A program made the position numbers and the translations under genes. From contig KN832881.1 of the NCBI GenBank assembly GCA_000827325.1, positions 1,014,616-1,078,615 on the forward strand: DNA of 64,000 nucleotides, written 5' to 3'. Under the pieces are notes generated by a model. The model saw only the letters and a program-made list of their open reading frames with translations, made no database searches and was not told the origin of the DNA. Positions 10,997-24,038 of the stretch are shown piece by piece. The stretch comes from Oidiodendron maius Zn (taxonomy: Eukaryota; Ascomycota; Leotiomycetes; Myxotrichaceae). The number at the start of each line of letters is the position of its first letter. The stretch's first letter is position 1.

Positions 10997-11376
10997 GAGT
11001 TCGGAGGGCTTTCAACACCCTATGTGCACTTCCACCGTGCCAACGATATTAGCTAGTGACCCGAGCCCCTTTCACTCGCCCTCATCACATTTGGAGAGTA
11101 ATCTGAACTCGGCTGCACTTGTTCATAGAGACATCTTAAGAGACATCTTAGGTACCGTCTGACGTAATGGCAATACTCCCATCATAGGGTATCTGACTAG
11201 AGAATTAATCCTCTTTCGTGTTAACTTATACTTCGTACAATACTAGAAATGCCAACCTGAAACTGAATATATATACCACGTGACGTAAGCGAGTTTCAGT
11301 CGCGCCCAAATCTGGAGCTTTCGTCATATCGCATCCAGACCTGAATCAAGTAGCCAGCACTTTTCCTTCCATCAAG
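10997..11376 (+). other. Intergenic region and fasciclin gene promoter
   Basis: 380 bp holding the 3' UTR of the upstream hypothetical gene and the promoter of the fasciclin gene. A TATA-like and CACGTGACGTAA block is listed separately. Nothing else was seen. Confidence 0.5.
11266..11289 (+). promoter_or_regulatory. TATA-like element followed by CACGTG and TGACGTAA
   Basis: An alternating TA run (about 11268-11275) is followed by CACGTG (11277-11282) and overlapping TGACGTAA (11281-11288), about 90-110 bp upstream of the fasciclin start codon. CACGTG is the bHLH E-box and TGACGTAA a bZIP/CRE-like site. Function is inferred from position only. Confidence 0.45.
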
Positions 11377-12040
11377 ATGAAGGCTCTCATCTATACTTTA
11401 CTTGCTGCAACACTCACTGCTGCGGCTTTACCACCATTCCAGAGACCGATCATGGACAAAAACCTTGGTCCTGCGATTCCTCTTCCAAATAAGTCGCCCA
11501 CTGCTTCAAAGCCGGCCGACTCTGACACCATCGTGCTGTCTGATGTACTTGGGAGAGATCGTGAGATCAACATCTTCGCTGGCTTCACTCGTGACTTTGC
11601 ACCTATGAGTGAACGCTTTGATGATACTTCCCTGAATACAACTATTCTCGCTCCGATAAATTCTGCCATTATGGCTTTGCCCAGAAAGCCTTGGGAAGAT
11701 CCCGAGGACTATGAAAATTTAGGAACGGAAGCATACGAAGGTGACAAAGGAGCGGAGAGAGCTCGCCAAAACCTGCAGCGGTTTGTGGAAGCCCATGTTG
11801 TGCCTGCAAGTCCGTGGAAAGAAGGAGACAAGTTGAACACGCTGGCTGGTGATGAGATTTGGTGGGAGACCAAGGATGGTGTAAAGATGGTTCGTCCTCA
11901 TGGCTCCTGAATGAATATAGGTACATGATTTCTAATATTCTCTGCAGATCCAGCCTGGAAATATCGCTGTCAGTAGTGTGGCTAGTAGAGTCTACAATGG
12001 AGAAGTGTGGATCTTGAAGGGAGTAAGGAATTACAAGTGA
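11377..12040 (+). CDS. Secreted single-domain fasciclin protein
   Basis: Two exons; exon 2 is 11948-12040. The N-terminus MKALIYTLLAATLTAAALP is a signal peptide. The body matches a fungal fasciclin (FAS1) domain: TIVLSDVLGR, TTILAPINSAI (the H1-like TNxAI block), RFVEAHVVP, LNTLAGDEIWWE, then IQPGNIAV and GEVWILKG encoded by exon 2. FAS1 proteins mediate adhesion at the cell surface or wall; no GPI signal is visible. The donor is ambiguous. GTTCGT at 11890 (exon 1 ends 11889, 201 residues) gives the family-like junction VKM-IQPGN. GTAAAG at 11881 (198 residues) is closer to splice consensus but removes three residues. Both keep frame. Confidence 0.88.
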
Positions 12041-12940
12041 AGAGATTTCGCAGCTGGTCTTCGAAAGATAATGTCAAATTATGTCCCGAGATCTCGGGAA
12101 TCGTGAACACGAAGATAGAGCATGGAATGTGACTGGTGTCGACTAGGCAAAACCGAATGGCTTGTTGGATGGCTCAAGCTGGACTCAGTAATTAGGATGT
12201 TCGGATTATGGATAATACCAATGATATTACTAGTATGATACTAGAATGATGAATACACTAGATGAAGGCATATGCTAATAAAATCCAAATGGTGTGATGT
12301 CCAAATTTTACCAACCTATACTCCCCGGTTCTGCGCCGTGGCAAATCTTCTGTTATATCTCTAAAGATAGCTATTGGCATATTCCTCAAGGAAAATGGGT
12401 CCAGATTTGAGTGCCGTTCATGAATACGTGGAATTCAGTATGGCCCAGTCTTGAAATCAGAGATTTGTTGGGTTACTCACGGGTCAGCCTGACCATGTTA
12501 TGCAATGTACCTTCTGGACATCCTCGGCCTCATTCAATCCAAGACAAACTAACTGCACATATTTCTGTCACTAGTCCTCTCACCTGTGTTCTTCACGCGG
12601 GAATTTATGTATGTATGTCAAAGCAGGAAAATATATGTTCCTGGTTCAGCCTCACCTCTTGCCAATGGCTCGATGTGGTTAGTGTTAGCCTTGCCGGCAA
12701 ATACCGCTGATGACAAGCTCTCCCCTGGGAAAACCATCACTTCACCATCTCCTCAAACACCGACCTGCCCGCCTTCGACGAGAGTGAATGAATGTACTCA
12801 AGCCCGCGATAGCTCTCATCGCGATCTAGAACTCTCGTTTATGATTACTTCGATACCCTACTCTCTTCCGTGAAAGGCGCGGGCCAGTCTCGACCAGACT
12901 TTCGACGGCAGCGCTTGATCAAGAGTGCGCGCACGTCGAT
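12041..12940 (+). other. Intergenic region and SIN3 leader/promoter
   Basis: 0.9 kb between the fasciclin gene and SIN3, both plus strand. It is AT-rich at 12180-12320, then more mixed. Small frames are present but resemble no protein; an untranslated upstream exon of SIN3 could lie here. Confidence 0.5.
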
Positions 12941-15900
12941 ATGGACGATCAAAACCGGCAGCGCGTAATGCAGCAGCAGCAGGATGAGCTGATGCAGAGA
13001 GAGAGAGAATATAACGAGAGACAAGAGAGGGAACGCCAGCAGCGGGAACAGTATGGTCCCGTGGCTGCACACCAGAACAATACGGGCTCGATTCCTATCC
13101 ACCAGCCCGTAGCATCGCGACTCCCAAGTACAATACATAGCCCTGGCGGCTTGTTGGCCAAACACGGAGGCGCTCCTCCATCTGGCCCTCTTGGTGCGCC
13201 GAGCGGCCCGTCAAATACCTTTGGTGGGCCACTCCACAGCGATTCGAATCGGCCGGTTCAGCACAACCCACAACCAGCTACATCGCAACTTCAACAACAT
13301 CAGGGATTCGCCCCAGGGCTCCTTGGTCACAATGCTCCGCCCTCGAACCCTTCTCTTGGAGTGTCAAGCGGCCCTGGACCTGCCTTTGGCAATACTCTGC
13401 AGCAGCAGCAGCAGCAACAGCAAGAAGCAGCCTCGAGATTGCAACAGATCCCATTTGGACAGCCGGTCACGCCAGCGCATCAAATTCCCGGTGCGCCTGC
13501 GTTGGGAGGACAAGGCGGACAACAGCCTATCTTGAATGTGAGTGCGCTTTGTGGATGAAAATTTTAATATCGACGCGCTAACAAGCAAAACAGGATGCGC
13601 TCAGCTACCTTGATCAAGTCAAGGTCCAGTTTGCTGACCAGCCAGATGTATATAATCGGTTCTTGGACATCATGAAAGATTTCAAAAGTCAAGCGTAAGT
13701 TCCATATAGATTTGAGCTTCGCTCATCAATATTTGAAGCTAAACTGTGCCAAGGATCGATACACCGGGCGTTATTAATCGCGTTTCGGAGTTATTCGCAG
13801 GGCATCCGAACCTAATCCAAGGCTTCAATACCTTCCTCCCACCAGGATATCGCATTGAATGCGGCGCAGGAAATGATCCGAACACAATCAGGGTGACAAC
13901 CCCTATGGGCACCACGGTGCAGTCGATAACGGGAACCAGTCGCATACTCCTTGCGGATAGTTCGATTGGACAAGGCACTCAAAACAATGCGTACTACAAC
14001 AATCAGCGTCCTGGGAACTGGCAACAATCTCAGCACAATATCGAGAGCCCGGAGGGAGTTTTCAGCCCTCAAAATCAAAATGGAGGACCAGTGTTTAATC
14101 AAAACCAGACGCATTCTACTTACGAGGCGCAACAGGCAGCTGCAGCTGCAGCCCATCAGCAGCAGCAGAGAGGCGTGTCGCAGCTAACAAATGCTGTTGC
14201 AACAACACTGGGACATCCTCCTAGGAATGCGCATACTCCCACACCGGGCGGTCAGCAGTCGAATATGAATGGTGGTGCACAACCGGGTCTTGAAAAGAGG
14301 GGACCGGTTGAGTTTAATCATGCCATCAGCTATGTAAACAAAATCAAAGTGAATATCAACTTTCTTTGTTTCGCTATTGTTCCGTTCTGATAATATCACT
14401 GCTAACCGAGTCTCTCAATAGAATCGCTTCCAGGACCGACCAGAGATATATAAACAGTTTCTGGAAATCCTTCAAACTTATCAAAGAGAGTCTAAGCCAA
14501 TTCAAGACGTCTACGCTCAAGTCACCTTTCTTTTCAACACCGCTCCTGACCTCCTTGAGGATTTCAAGCAATTTTTACCAGAGTCTGCCGCCCAGGCAAA
14601 AGCTGCTGCTGCCGCAAAAGCCGCTGAAGAAGTAGCAGCACTTTCAAATAACCAAACTGCGCAGGCTGCCCACGGACCTAGGGGCGAAACCAAGATGCCT
14701 CCTGTCGGTAACTTTGCAGTTCCTGCTAGCTCCAGCAAGGAAAGCAAAAAGCGACCCCGCAACAGTACGGCAAATTTGCCAGGACCTCCGCCTAGTGTAG
14801 TTGGAGAATCTTCTTCTAGGAGTGGTATTGTTCCAGCTGGAAAGGTGCGGTCAAATTTCTCTGAATGCTTGATGTCTCTGCATGTGGACCGGCTACTTCC
14901 ACTTCATTTTACTGCTCTAGAGCTTGTCGCCGTCCTATAAGAAGATTGGATGCTAACTATTTTATTGAAACAGAGACCGAAGCTTCACCACAAACCAATG
15001 ACTTCAGATGCCCCAGCAGTGTCTCCGACTTTGACGCCCGTTATTCCAGAGCCTTTACCCCCAACTGCTACCTCAGCTGCCACTGCCGAAGAGCTGGCAT
15101 TCTTTGACCGCGTCAAGAAGTATATCGCGAATAAGTCCACCATGAACGAGTTCTTGAAGCTCTGCAACTTATTCTCACAGGACCTTATTGATCGCAATGT
15201 GCTTGTGCACAAGGTCAGCAACTTCATCGGTGGCAACCCTGACTTGATGAACTGGTTCAAGGGCTTTGTCAGCTACGAAGGCAATGATGAAGTTATTGAC
15301 AATCGTCCCAAGGCACCAACTAGTCGAGTTGCCCTAAGCAACTGCCGTGGACTTGGCCCCAGCTACCGCCTTCTTCCAAAGCGGGTGAGTTTCAAGTTCC
15401 GCTCATTTTTCTTGCCTTGTTTTATGGCAAGCGACACCAAATTGCCCCGAATTCTAGCTAATACTTATCAGGAGCGCTTGAAGCCCTGCAGTGGGCGCGA
15501 TGAGATGTGCCACGCTGTGCTCAATGATGACTGGGCCTCGCATCCTACCTGGGCATCGGAGGATTCTGGTTTTGTAGCTCATCGGAAAAACATATTCGAA
15601 GAAAGCCTTCACAGAATTGAAGAAGAGCGACATGACTACGATTTCAACATCGAGGCTAACGCAAAGGTCGTTCAGCTTCTTGAACCTGTTGCTCAATCTC
15701 TCCTAGCCATGGAGGCTGTCGACCGAGAAAGCTTCCGTATGCCAACTGGAATTGGTGGGCAGAGCCAATCCATCTATAAGCGTGTGCTCAAGAAGATCTA
15801 TGGGGCGGATAAGGGACCTGAGGTAGCTTCAGACCTATTCAAAGACCCCTGCTCTGTACTGCCAATTGTTCTTGCCCGCTTGAAGCAGAAAGATGAAGAA

Positions 15901-17839
15901 TGGCGCTTCACACAGGTAAGTTACTCCTTTCTCCAAGCTGTGGATGGTGCTGATCATTTTTCAGCGAGAGTGGGAGAAAGTGTGGGGGGCACAGACCAAT
16001 GCCATGTATCTGAAGAGTCTCGATCATATGGGTCTGCATGTCAAATCAGCGGACAAGAAGAACTTTGCAATGAAGCATCTCATTGATTCTGTCAAGACGA
16101 AGCACGAGGAGCAGCGACGCCAGCGCATGACCAAGGTTAAGGGCATGCCATCTCAGTTCGTGTACGATTTTACGGATAAATCAGTCATCGTTGATGTTCT
16201 CCGCATTATGGTTTTCTATGTCAACAACTCAAGCCAGCATAACAGCGCGGAACGACGTCGTATTTCCGAATTCTTTGAGAAGTTCATTACAACTTTTTTC
16301 GATATCCCTGAGGAGCTTGTTGCTGAGCGCACCAGAGATATCGACCGCGGCACTCCAGACGATGACCTTGACGACGTTGTCCCAAGTGAGCTGCCGAACG
16401 GCCGAGGTCGACGTGCAAATAACGTAAAGAGAACAGATTTACGCCGTGGTGTTCTTGACAAAGCACGAAATGGCACTCGAGGCCGTGGCATCAAGGAAGA
16501 TAGTGCTACTGGAAGCAAGGAGTCGACCCCAGATGTTGACTCGGTGATGGACGATGACGCTGGTGAGGCAACCGAGGACCAAGCCACGACCGAGGTGACG
16601 AATGATCGTTGGCTAGCTTTGCCTGGCGCGGCTGCTATTCAAGGAACCAAACCTCTGGATGCGGCAGATCTTGAACTGATTGCAGACCAACCTTTCAAGC
16701 GCGATTTCTACAGCCTCTTTTGCAATTCCACAATCTATGTCTTCTTCAGCATATTCCAGACGTTGTACCGTCGATTTAAGGAAATCAAAGAGAGCGAGGA
16801 CGAGGCAGCTCAAGAAGTCAAGCGTGCGAGAGTGGCAAAGCCTGCGAAAGAAATCGGTCTGCTCGATGACCAGACGGATTACTATGGCCCTGTGGATGGC
16901 GAAAAGTACTATGCCCGAACATTAAATCTGGTGGAGGACTTTATCGTGGGCGATCTTGAAGAGGCCAAATATCAAGATTTCCTTCGACATTACTACTTGA
17001 GAAGGGGGTGGCAACTCTACACCGTCATGGATCTACTCAAATCCCTCTGCAGACAAGCTGTTGTTTGCTCTTCAACCGATGCCAAAGAGAGGACACCAGA
17101 CCTTATTGAACAGTTCTATCATGACAAAGAGTCGAAGGAAACGTCATTCAACGCCGAGATCAATTTGCGCAAGCAGGCTGACAAATATATCAAAGACGGC
17201 GAGCTATTTGTGATCCGCTGGGTATGTAGATGCTCCTTAATCCGTTGAACTATGCTAATAATGCAAAAGTTTCCTAACAAAGCCGAAGCTGGTGTACGCT
17301 GGCTGCAGAAAGATGAGACTACTCTCAATCTTGATGACATGGAACTCAAGGACCGCTGGCAGTACTACGTATCCTCTTACGTTCGTGTTGAACCAACTGA
17401 AGGAGTACCAACGGATGGACGTATGTACCACCCTATACTGATGCGAAACCTGCCTAGTGGCGAGTCCGTATCTGAGGATGGCACAAACACTCGGAAGCCG
17501 CTGGCCTATCTCGAAGACCTCTCTCTTCGCATCTGTGTCAATAGTTTCAAGATCGTCTACCGACAGCCTGGATCTGAATACTACATCTACAACAGCAACC
17601 CTCTCACTTGGGATAAGGAAAAGGATATGGCTGCAGCCAGAGCTCGCTTGCTGAAGTTCGAAGAGGGTAGAAATGACAAGTTCCACGAGATCTTCGAAAT
17701 GAACAACAATTGGATGAAGGGCTTGGATCACGACCAGGTGCAGAAGATCACTTTAGACTGCAAGAAGTGGATTGACCAGGGCATTCTTCCCGGCTCTGAT
17801 AGTCCATCCAATGCTCAACCTGATCAAGCTTCTCGCTGA
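12941..17839 (+). CDS. sin3: SIN3 transcriptional corepressor scaffold
   Basis: Eight exons: 12941-13537, 13594-13694, 13754-14348, 14422-14844, 14974-15384, 15472-15915, 15965-17221, 17270-17839; 1465 residues. SIN3 is the scaffold of the Rpd3/HDAC corepressor complex in the nucleus. The N-terminus is Gln-rich and disordered, with an eight-Gln run encoded near 13400. PAH1 covers about 200-265 ([20 protein letters not shown]), PAH2 about 418-486 ([24 protein letters not shown]) and PAH3 about 610-675 (FFDRVKKYI). The HDAC-interaction domain follows ([20 protein letters not shown]) and then the conserved C-terminal Sin3 region. PAH2 is interrupted by an intron right after VNKIK. Donor GTGCGG at 14845 is weak, but the junction keeps phase. 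The start is the first in-frame ATG; an upstream coding exon is not excluded. Confidence 0.95.
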
Positions 17840-18365
17840 GAACGGAACGGGGAGGAGAATTTGCTTTATTTTATGAACAAATGAGCTTGATGTTGTATTT
17901 TGCGTTTTGCCAAATTTTTTAACTGCGTTACGTGCATTTACCTGGTAGGCTTCACGACGGACTTACCAAAATCGGAAGTACTGGAGTTTGAACAGGGCTG
18001 TTCCGTTGGAACACGGCTCTCTTCTGCTTTTCGGTACACGAGGAGAGGATCAGGTCCTCTGCATGTAGCATAGAATGAAATGTGTTGGTTCGTTATTTAC
18101 CCGCCATGCACATCGATGAATATTACTCAATCCACGGCTAAACTGTACGCTTCGATCCATTATGAACATAACTACAGGATTATATTTGAAAAGGCACAGG
18201 TACTGTCTGTAGCACGACATCCCACGGCCACATTCTGCCATTAAGAAAAATAGAATCCCACAGCCCAACGCCGTCCATAGTGTGTGTATATACATACACT
18301 GCAATGCTAAATTCCCTTCCCCCGCCCAACCCAGGCAAAAAAGTATATACCTAGAAGTTCCCTCT
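17840..18365. other. Intergenic region between convergent genes
   Basis: About 0.5 kb of AT-rich sequence between the SIN3 (+) and Cdc1-like (-) stop codons; expected to hold both 3' UTRs. No gene or repeat seen. Confidence 0.6.
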
Positions 18366-20564
18366 TTACCCATACCAGACCAAGTATAAATAAACACCCA
18401 ACACCATCCACGCCACGCGCCACACACTCATCCACGCTTCCCTCCATACCAGCCCCAGCACTCCTCCCGTTCCCTTCTTTTGCTTTCCCGTCGAACCGTA
18501 CGCGCTGGCCGCGTGCCTGCCCATGTCGTCGCCAGTGTCGTATTTCCCCGCATAACCCTCGCCGGGCCCGAAATACCCGCTGCTACTGCTGTTTATTAGC
18601 GGAGGCGTGGCGTTCCGGGCCTGGCTCGCGGGCAGGCCGTAGCCAGTGGCCGGACTAACGCTCCTGGTCCGCGCGGCAGAGGTGCGTGGAGCGAGGTTGA
18701 CGGAGTTCGTTGAGGAGGTGGAAGAGGTGGAAGACTTGTCTGGGTAGTGCTGCTTGTACGTATCGAAGTCGCGCTTGATGTCTTTCGTGAAGGCGGGTAG
18801 GAGGGGCGAGTCGTCGAAGTCGGGGGGGATGGAGAAAGGTTCGAGATGGAGGATTGGGGTGAGAATAGCGCGAATGAGGAGGGCCAAGAGGGTGATGGCA
18901 AGGAGGGCGCCGTAACGGATGAAAATGCCGAGCTGGTCTGGCAGGAGGCAGAGATGATTCTCCATCGTAGAAGAGGCGGATTCGTCGCCGCCGGGGCCGG
19001 CTTGTACAGGATTGAGGGGTTCCCCATCTGGGTTTACCGGATTCCACATGCTAACCATGACGAAGCCTGGCTTTCGAACCCCCATGGCCCAACTGATGCT
19101 CTTGACAGTGATTTCTCGAGCATTGTTCTTGTTGGAAGGATGTACTATTTCACAGTAATCGTGGTCGTCACCCGAAAAGACAGACACCACGTTACCGATG
19201 GTGGAGACCAGTCTCACGGAGTCATCTTCTCCTAAGACATTCTGATATTGGTAGCCGGCCGAGAGAGAGATGGCATTCCTGTCGTCGGGATTTACTGGAG
19301 TCGTCTGGCCTTTGGGTGGAGGGGTCGGCGGCCAGTGTTCTCTTTTTGGGCCACATGGGGTGCCTGGGCCACGATAAAGAGGAACATGGGTAAGGAGGAT
19401 AGTTGGGAAGTCAGCAGACTCAAGTCCAGGGTCCAATGTTCGACGATGCTTGAAGTCGACTTCGCCCAGATCCTCCACGCGATGAGCATGCTGCAGAGTT
19501 CGCTCGTATCCTGCTTGGAAGCCTAGCTCGCGGGCTACAGCCTTCCGTTTCAAGGACTGGACCTTGGCTAGGAAGTCTTCGACTGGCTGCGTAAGCTCTG
19601 GTGTCTTATGGTCTGATACGCCAGCACTCAGTGATACCGTATCGACGGAGACAATCGTGTGGTTCCCAATGACATCCACTCTGTTTCCCTCTCCGAAGTA
19701 TGCCTCGAACCGGTCCCGAATAGGGAGCTTTATCTGCGCTCCGAATCCCAGATCATGGTTTCCAGGGAGACTTGATATAATTCTCCTCGCTCTCTGCCCA
19801 GGACGGGCTTCACTACCACCCAGGTCCCAGAACTTGTAGAATATCCGGCCAAATCTGTCATACTCGCGCAGCCAGAAATTCTCGCCATACCTCCTGCGCC
19901 AAGACTTCAGGTATGATCGCTCAATGGATGGCCGCTGGCCCTCTGCCCAAGTAGGGTCTGTCGTATCTCCCCGGTCCGTTTTCCATTCTCGGCCTCCATC
20001 AAAGAGATCCCCAAGAAAGAACAGCGTATCTGGCTGCAGCCTTTTCTGGAGCTGGATATAGGAGCGTTTGAGGTAGTTATCTGTATGGAGGATTGTAAAG
20101 GTCGAGAGAGGCCAGTGCCGGTCAGGATACGTGTGGGGATCGACCAGCTGGGGATCGGCCACGAAAACTAGATGATGCGGCGTTGCGTCTTTGGGCTATA
20201 GCAGATGTGAGCATTAGGCATTTCCTCATCGTCGCAGCGACCTTACCCATTTCTCCCAACTCTCCCAAGTGCAGGCCGCAACGCTGTTTTCGAACACCCA
20301 TCTCTCGCCCCAGAGCAGCACCAACAACCAGATCGCCACAAACAGGTGCGGCAGGCTCATCAGCCGCCGCAGAGTCCAGGCCCGCCGTGCGTGTCGCAAG
20401 GACCGGTACGCGCTGGCCTGTATCGCTGTGAGGGAGATATTGCCGTGGCGATCCCTCAGTCTCTGCATCTCAAGGGCGAGCACGCTGCGGACTCCATCCA
20501 TCACGAGCTCGAGGACAGGCTTATCCTGAGTCGACCCGGGAGTATTATAAAAGGAAGGTGGCAT
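18366..20564 (-). CDS. Cdc1/Ted1-type calcineurin-like phosphoesterase, ER membrane
   Basis: Two exons: 20564-20247 and 20195-18366; 715 residues. The metallophosphoesterase signature is complete. Asp120 lies in VADPQLVD, the second block is GDLFDGGR (GD at 168-169), GNHD is near 252-255, then THVPLYRGPG and GDDHDYCE supply later metal-binding histidines. A helix (LPHLFVAIWLLVLLWGERW) precedes the domain, a second helix follows it (LGIFIRYGALLAITLLALL) and a third ends the protein. In yeast, Cdc1 and Ted1 act in the ER on ethanolamine-phosphate groups of GPI anchors during protein export, so a GPI-remodelling role is inferred. The ATG at 20564 has a good context; the frame stays open upstream only to a GTG. 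It is convergent with SIN3. Confidence 0.92.
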
Positions 20565-21075
20565 GGTGTTGACTGGCAGCCATCGCTGGGCGGTGCGGAA
20601 CGTCGAAGAAGATGTGATCACGACGGCGTACTCTCTATTATATCCAGACTATCATGCGAGCGGGTGGAGGAACGCGGCAGAAGTGCATAAAAAGGGCAAT
20701 TAAAAGGTGAGAAAGTCTAGATTGTGTTCTGCCGCCGTTCGTTATTTTGCGGGCCGCCAACACCCACGAACCCCTGACTATAGCCGAAGTAATCAATCCC
20801 AACTGCATAGTGTGATATCGGGCGTGGAGAAAAAAAAAGGGGGTCAGCATTCCCATGTACAGCTACATTACGGTGTTGGCCTTCAGCGGGCGGGAACGTC
20901 GCCCATGATCACTATTACAAGTCACGGTCTGCTTTTAATCCGCCCAGAAGAAGAAGCGACCAGGTTGAATAAATACAGTTGTACCACCGAAAAACGTGAT
21001 GCCAAGAGCGGGTACTTTGTAACAGCAGTGTATCTCCGCCTGCGTATGCGAGTCTCATCTAACACCCAGAATTCA
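20565..21075. other. Intergenic region, Cdc1-like promoter and GH3 3' UTR
   Basis: About 0.5 kb. Both flanking genes are on the minus strand. It contains a short A run near 20832. No gene seen. Confidence 0.55.
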
Positions 21076-24038
21076 TTAAAACACCCAAGTAAATGATCCT
21101 TTGACTTCGAATGAAATGGACTCCCTGGAGGTCGAGTTAGACAACGGAGGAGTTGGAGTTCGCGTGAACCTACCTGATATCCTGTGATGATGATCCAATC
21201 AAGACATCGAAAACTCCTTCTTCGGCAACCCACGCGGTCTGATTCGTATCATAGAATCCCACTGAGTACTTGTTAAGATCTAAATTGACATGCTTTGTCT
21301 CGCCCGCCTCTAAGAAGACCTTGGTGAAGGCCTGGAGTTCCTTCTCTGGCCTTGGTATTGACGATTTCTTGTCGTGCACGTAAGCCTGGACAATTTCCGC
21401 GCCCGTGACACTTCCGCTGTTTGTCACAGCTAGTGTGATTATAATCTTATTAGAATCAGTCAGGATGCGGTCGCTGATAGAAGGCTTCCCATAGCTGAAA
21501 GTGGTGTACGAGAGACCGTGCCCAAATGGAAAGAGTGGAGAAATGTTCAGTCTCTCGTAATGACGATAACCGATGTAGAGACCTTCGCCATAAACCACCT
21601 TCAAATTCTCTCCAGGCCAATTATGATACGTTGGGTTATCTTCTAGTCTTCTAGGGAAAGTCGTCTGGAAGCCTGTTAGATGGAAGTCTGCAAAGTAAAT
21701 AATGGAGCCTTCACTCACTGGTAATTTGCCGCTGGGGTTCTTAAATCCAAACAACACATCAGCCAACGCATTTCCGGCCTCTTGCCCTTGATACCAGCCT
21801 TGGATGATTGCGGGCACGGAGTCTGCCCAAGGCATCGCTACCGGGGATCCAGACTGGTTGACCACAATAGTTCTTGGATTAGCCTTCAGCACTTCGGCAA
21901 TGAGACGGTCCTGACTGCCGTCCTTTGGAAGGTCCATTGTCGTACGATCGTAGCCTTCGGATTCCCACTCCTTGTCGAGTCCAACGATGACAACAGCAAC
22001 GTCTGATGCCTTTGCGACACCGATAGCTTCCTGTAGCAGGTCTTGCTTGTCTTCTTCTATGTAACCAATCCGGACACCACCCGTTTTATGAGTTACTCCG
22101 GGTTTCTGCTTCCAAATGGGTCTGATTTCGTTAGTGGTCTCAGCAACGACTTCAACTGCCTTCCCAGCTTCCATTTGAATATCGACCAAGATGTCCTTCG
22201 AATTGTCGAACATAGCCTCGCCCTGCTCTGTCCAATTCCATAAGTCGACTTTGACTTCTCCATTAACGAGGAGCCTTCCGGGACCCACGGTTGAGAAGCT
22301 TAGTGTATGCAGCCCGCTGGTAATGGGCGTGATAAATGTCTTCGCTCGTGCAGACCATGGCCGCCCTACGACTTCCAAAGGAACGGAATCCCAGAGGAAG
22401 AGATCAGTATTTGTCCTTCTTTGAGTAACTCTCGGGTCCCCCTCAAACTTATCTCCTTCATAAAATTCCAAAGTGACGCCTTGTTGTCCAGAGGCAGTGG
22501 TACAGTAATCTGCTGCCAGTGGCAACCATTTGTAGGTGTGACAACCTAGGGCATACACCACTTCTTTCCCAGGAACCGCCTTGATGCTATCAAGCGGAAG
22601 AGTATTATAGTATGGGTTGAGGCTTGCACTTCCACCGCCACCAGCAATCGCCCTATTCGCATTAGGACCAATAACGGCAATCTTTCTTTCTGATGGCTTG
22701 ATAGGGAGTAAGTCGCCTTCGTTCTTGAGCAAGGTTAGACCCTCAACGCCAGCGTTTCGGATGAGTTGACGAGTCTCTTCTCTGTCATCTTCCCTCTCTG
22801 GAGGCTCTATTGATAGATCGTTCCCCTTTGTCCTCTCTACTAGATATAAGACATTTTCTGCAGCCTTCAGGACAGCTTCTTTGGATAGTTTGCCGTCTCT
22901 GATAGCCTGAAGAGTTTTCTCACCCCTATATTCATCGGATACTGGCATCTGAATATCGCACCCCGCTTCAATAGACTCGACAACAGAATTTGTTCCTCCC
23001 CAATCAGACATGACAGTTCTGTAGGTAGTAAGCATGTAGTACTAAAACACGGAGTAGCGGCAAATACCCGTCATATTTCCACTCTCCTCTTAAAATATTT
23101 TTAAGAGTGTGCTCATTCATATCGGCATGGACCCCATTTATTAAATTGTATGATGACATAACCGACCATGGGTTGGCGTCCCGAATTGCTATCTCAAAGG
23201 GGCGAAGGTAGAGCTCACGTAGTGGCCGTTCCTGGACGACAGAGTCTATGGTTAGACGGAAAGTTTCCTGCTCATTGGCTACAAAATCTACTGAGAATCA
23301 GCCTATAGAAGTATGCGTCGGCTGAACAGTGAACCTACGCTTTATCGCCGCCGAGATTCCCTTCGACTGAAGACCGCGTATATAGGATGCGGCAAGCTTC
23401 CCTGTCAAAAAAGGGTCTTCCGAGAAAGATTCAAAATTTCGGCCACCTAAGGGTCCTCGATGCAAGCACACTGTAGGAGCGAGGAGTATCTGGGCCGATC
23501 TTGCTTTTGTTTCCTCGGCAAGATGCTGACCAACTTGGAAAATAAGATCTGCGTTCCATGTTGCCGCTAATGATACACCACAAGGGAAGAGGGCAGCCTC
23601 ATTCACTATCAGGATATGACTGGATAGATGTAATTGACAACCTACTCACCTTTGTACCACCAGTAAATATACCTCCACGAGCACCATTTGGTCCGTCAGT
23701 TGTCTTAAATGCCGGCACTCCTTTGGATGGAATGGACCTCGACCTCCAAAAATCTGCTGCTACAAGAAGTGAGACCTTACCGGCGTCAGCACACAAACAG
23801 TAGCGACGGCACCGGTAGCACTCACCTGTTCCTCGAGAGAAAGCGACGCCGCGAGACGACGCACCCGTACTCTCCCATCTACGGCCTTGTCCAGCAAAGC
23901 AGTTGTTTTCGGGGGACTTTCTGGCGGTGATATTTCAGAACTAGGCGTTCCGCTGTTATTTCTACTTGAAGGATCCTCGGATTCTTCCCCGAACTTGTCA
24001 AATATGGGGTCGGCAACTTGACTCTCTGGAGAATCCAT
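21076..24038 (-). CDS. Intracellular GH3 beta-glucosidase with PA14 insert
   Basis: Seven exons: 24038-23826, 23775-23650, 23597-23339, 23287-23068, 23018-21719, 21664-21174, 21124-21076; 885 residues. It hydrolyses terminal beta-glucosyl bonds of cellobiose and related glucosides. There is no signal peptide, so it is probably cytosolic. Order: acidic N-terminal leader; GH3 N-domain (KTTDGPNGARGG, RNFESFSEDP, catalytic nucleophile Asp278 in VMSDWGG); GH3 C-domain start (LTLLKNEGDLLPI); a PA14-like insert from about 455 to 590; the rest of the C-domain (WESEGYDRTTMDLP, NPSGKLP); and a fibronectin III-like end. The last exon, only 49 nt, adds a SFEVKGSFTWVF ending; without it the frame would stop early at a TAG right after DIR. 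Intron 2 uses the acceptor that restores the TK-AALFPCG junction. Confidence 0.93.

Noticed and set aside
12411-12873. Short plus-strand open frames before SIN3
   Set aside because: No family features; they probably lie in the SIN3 leader.
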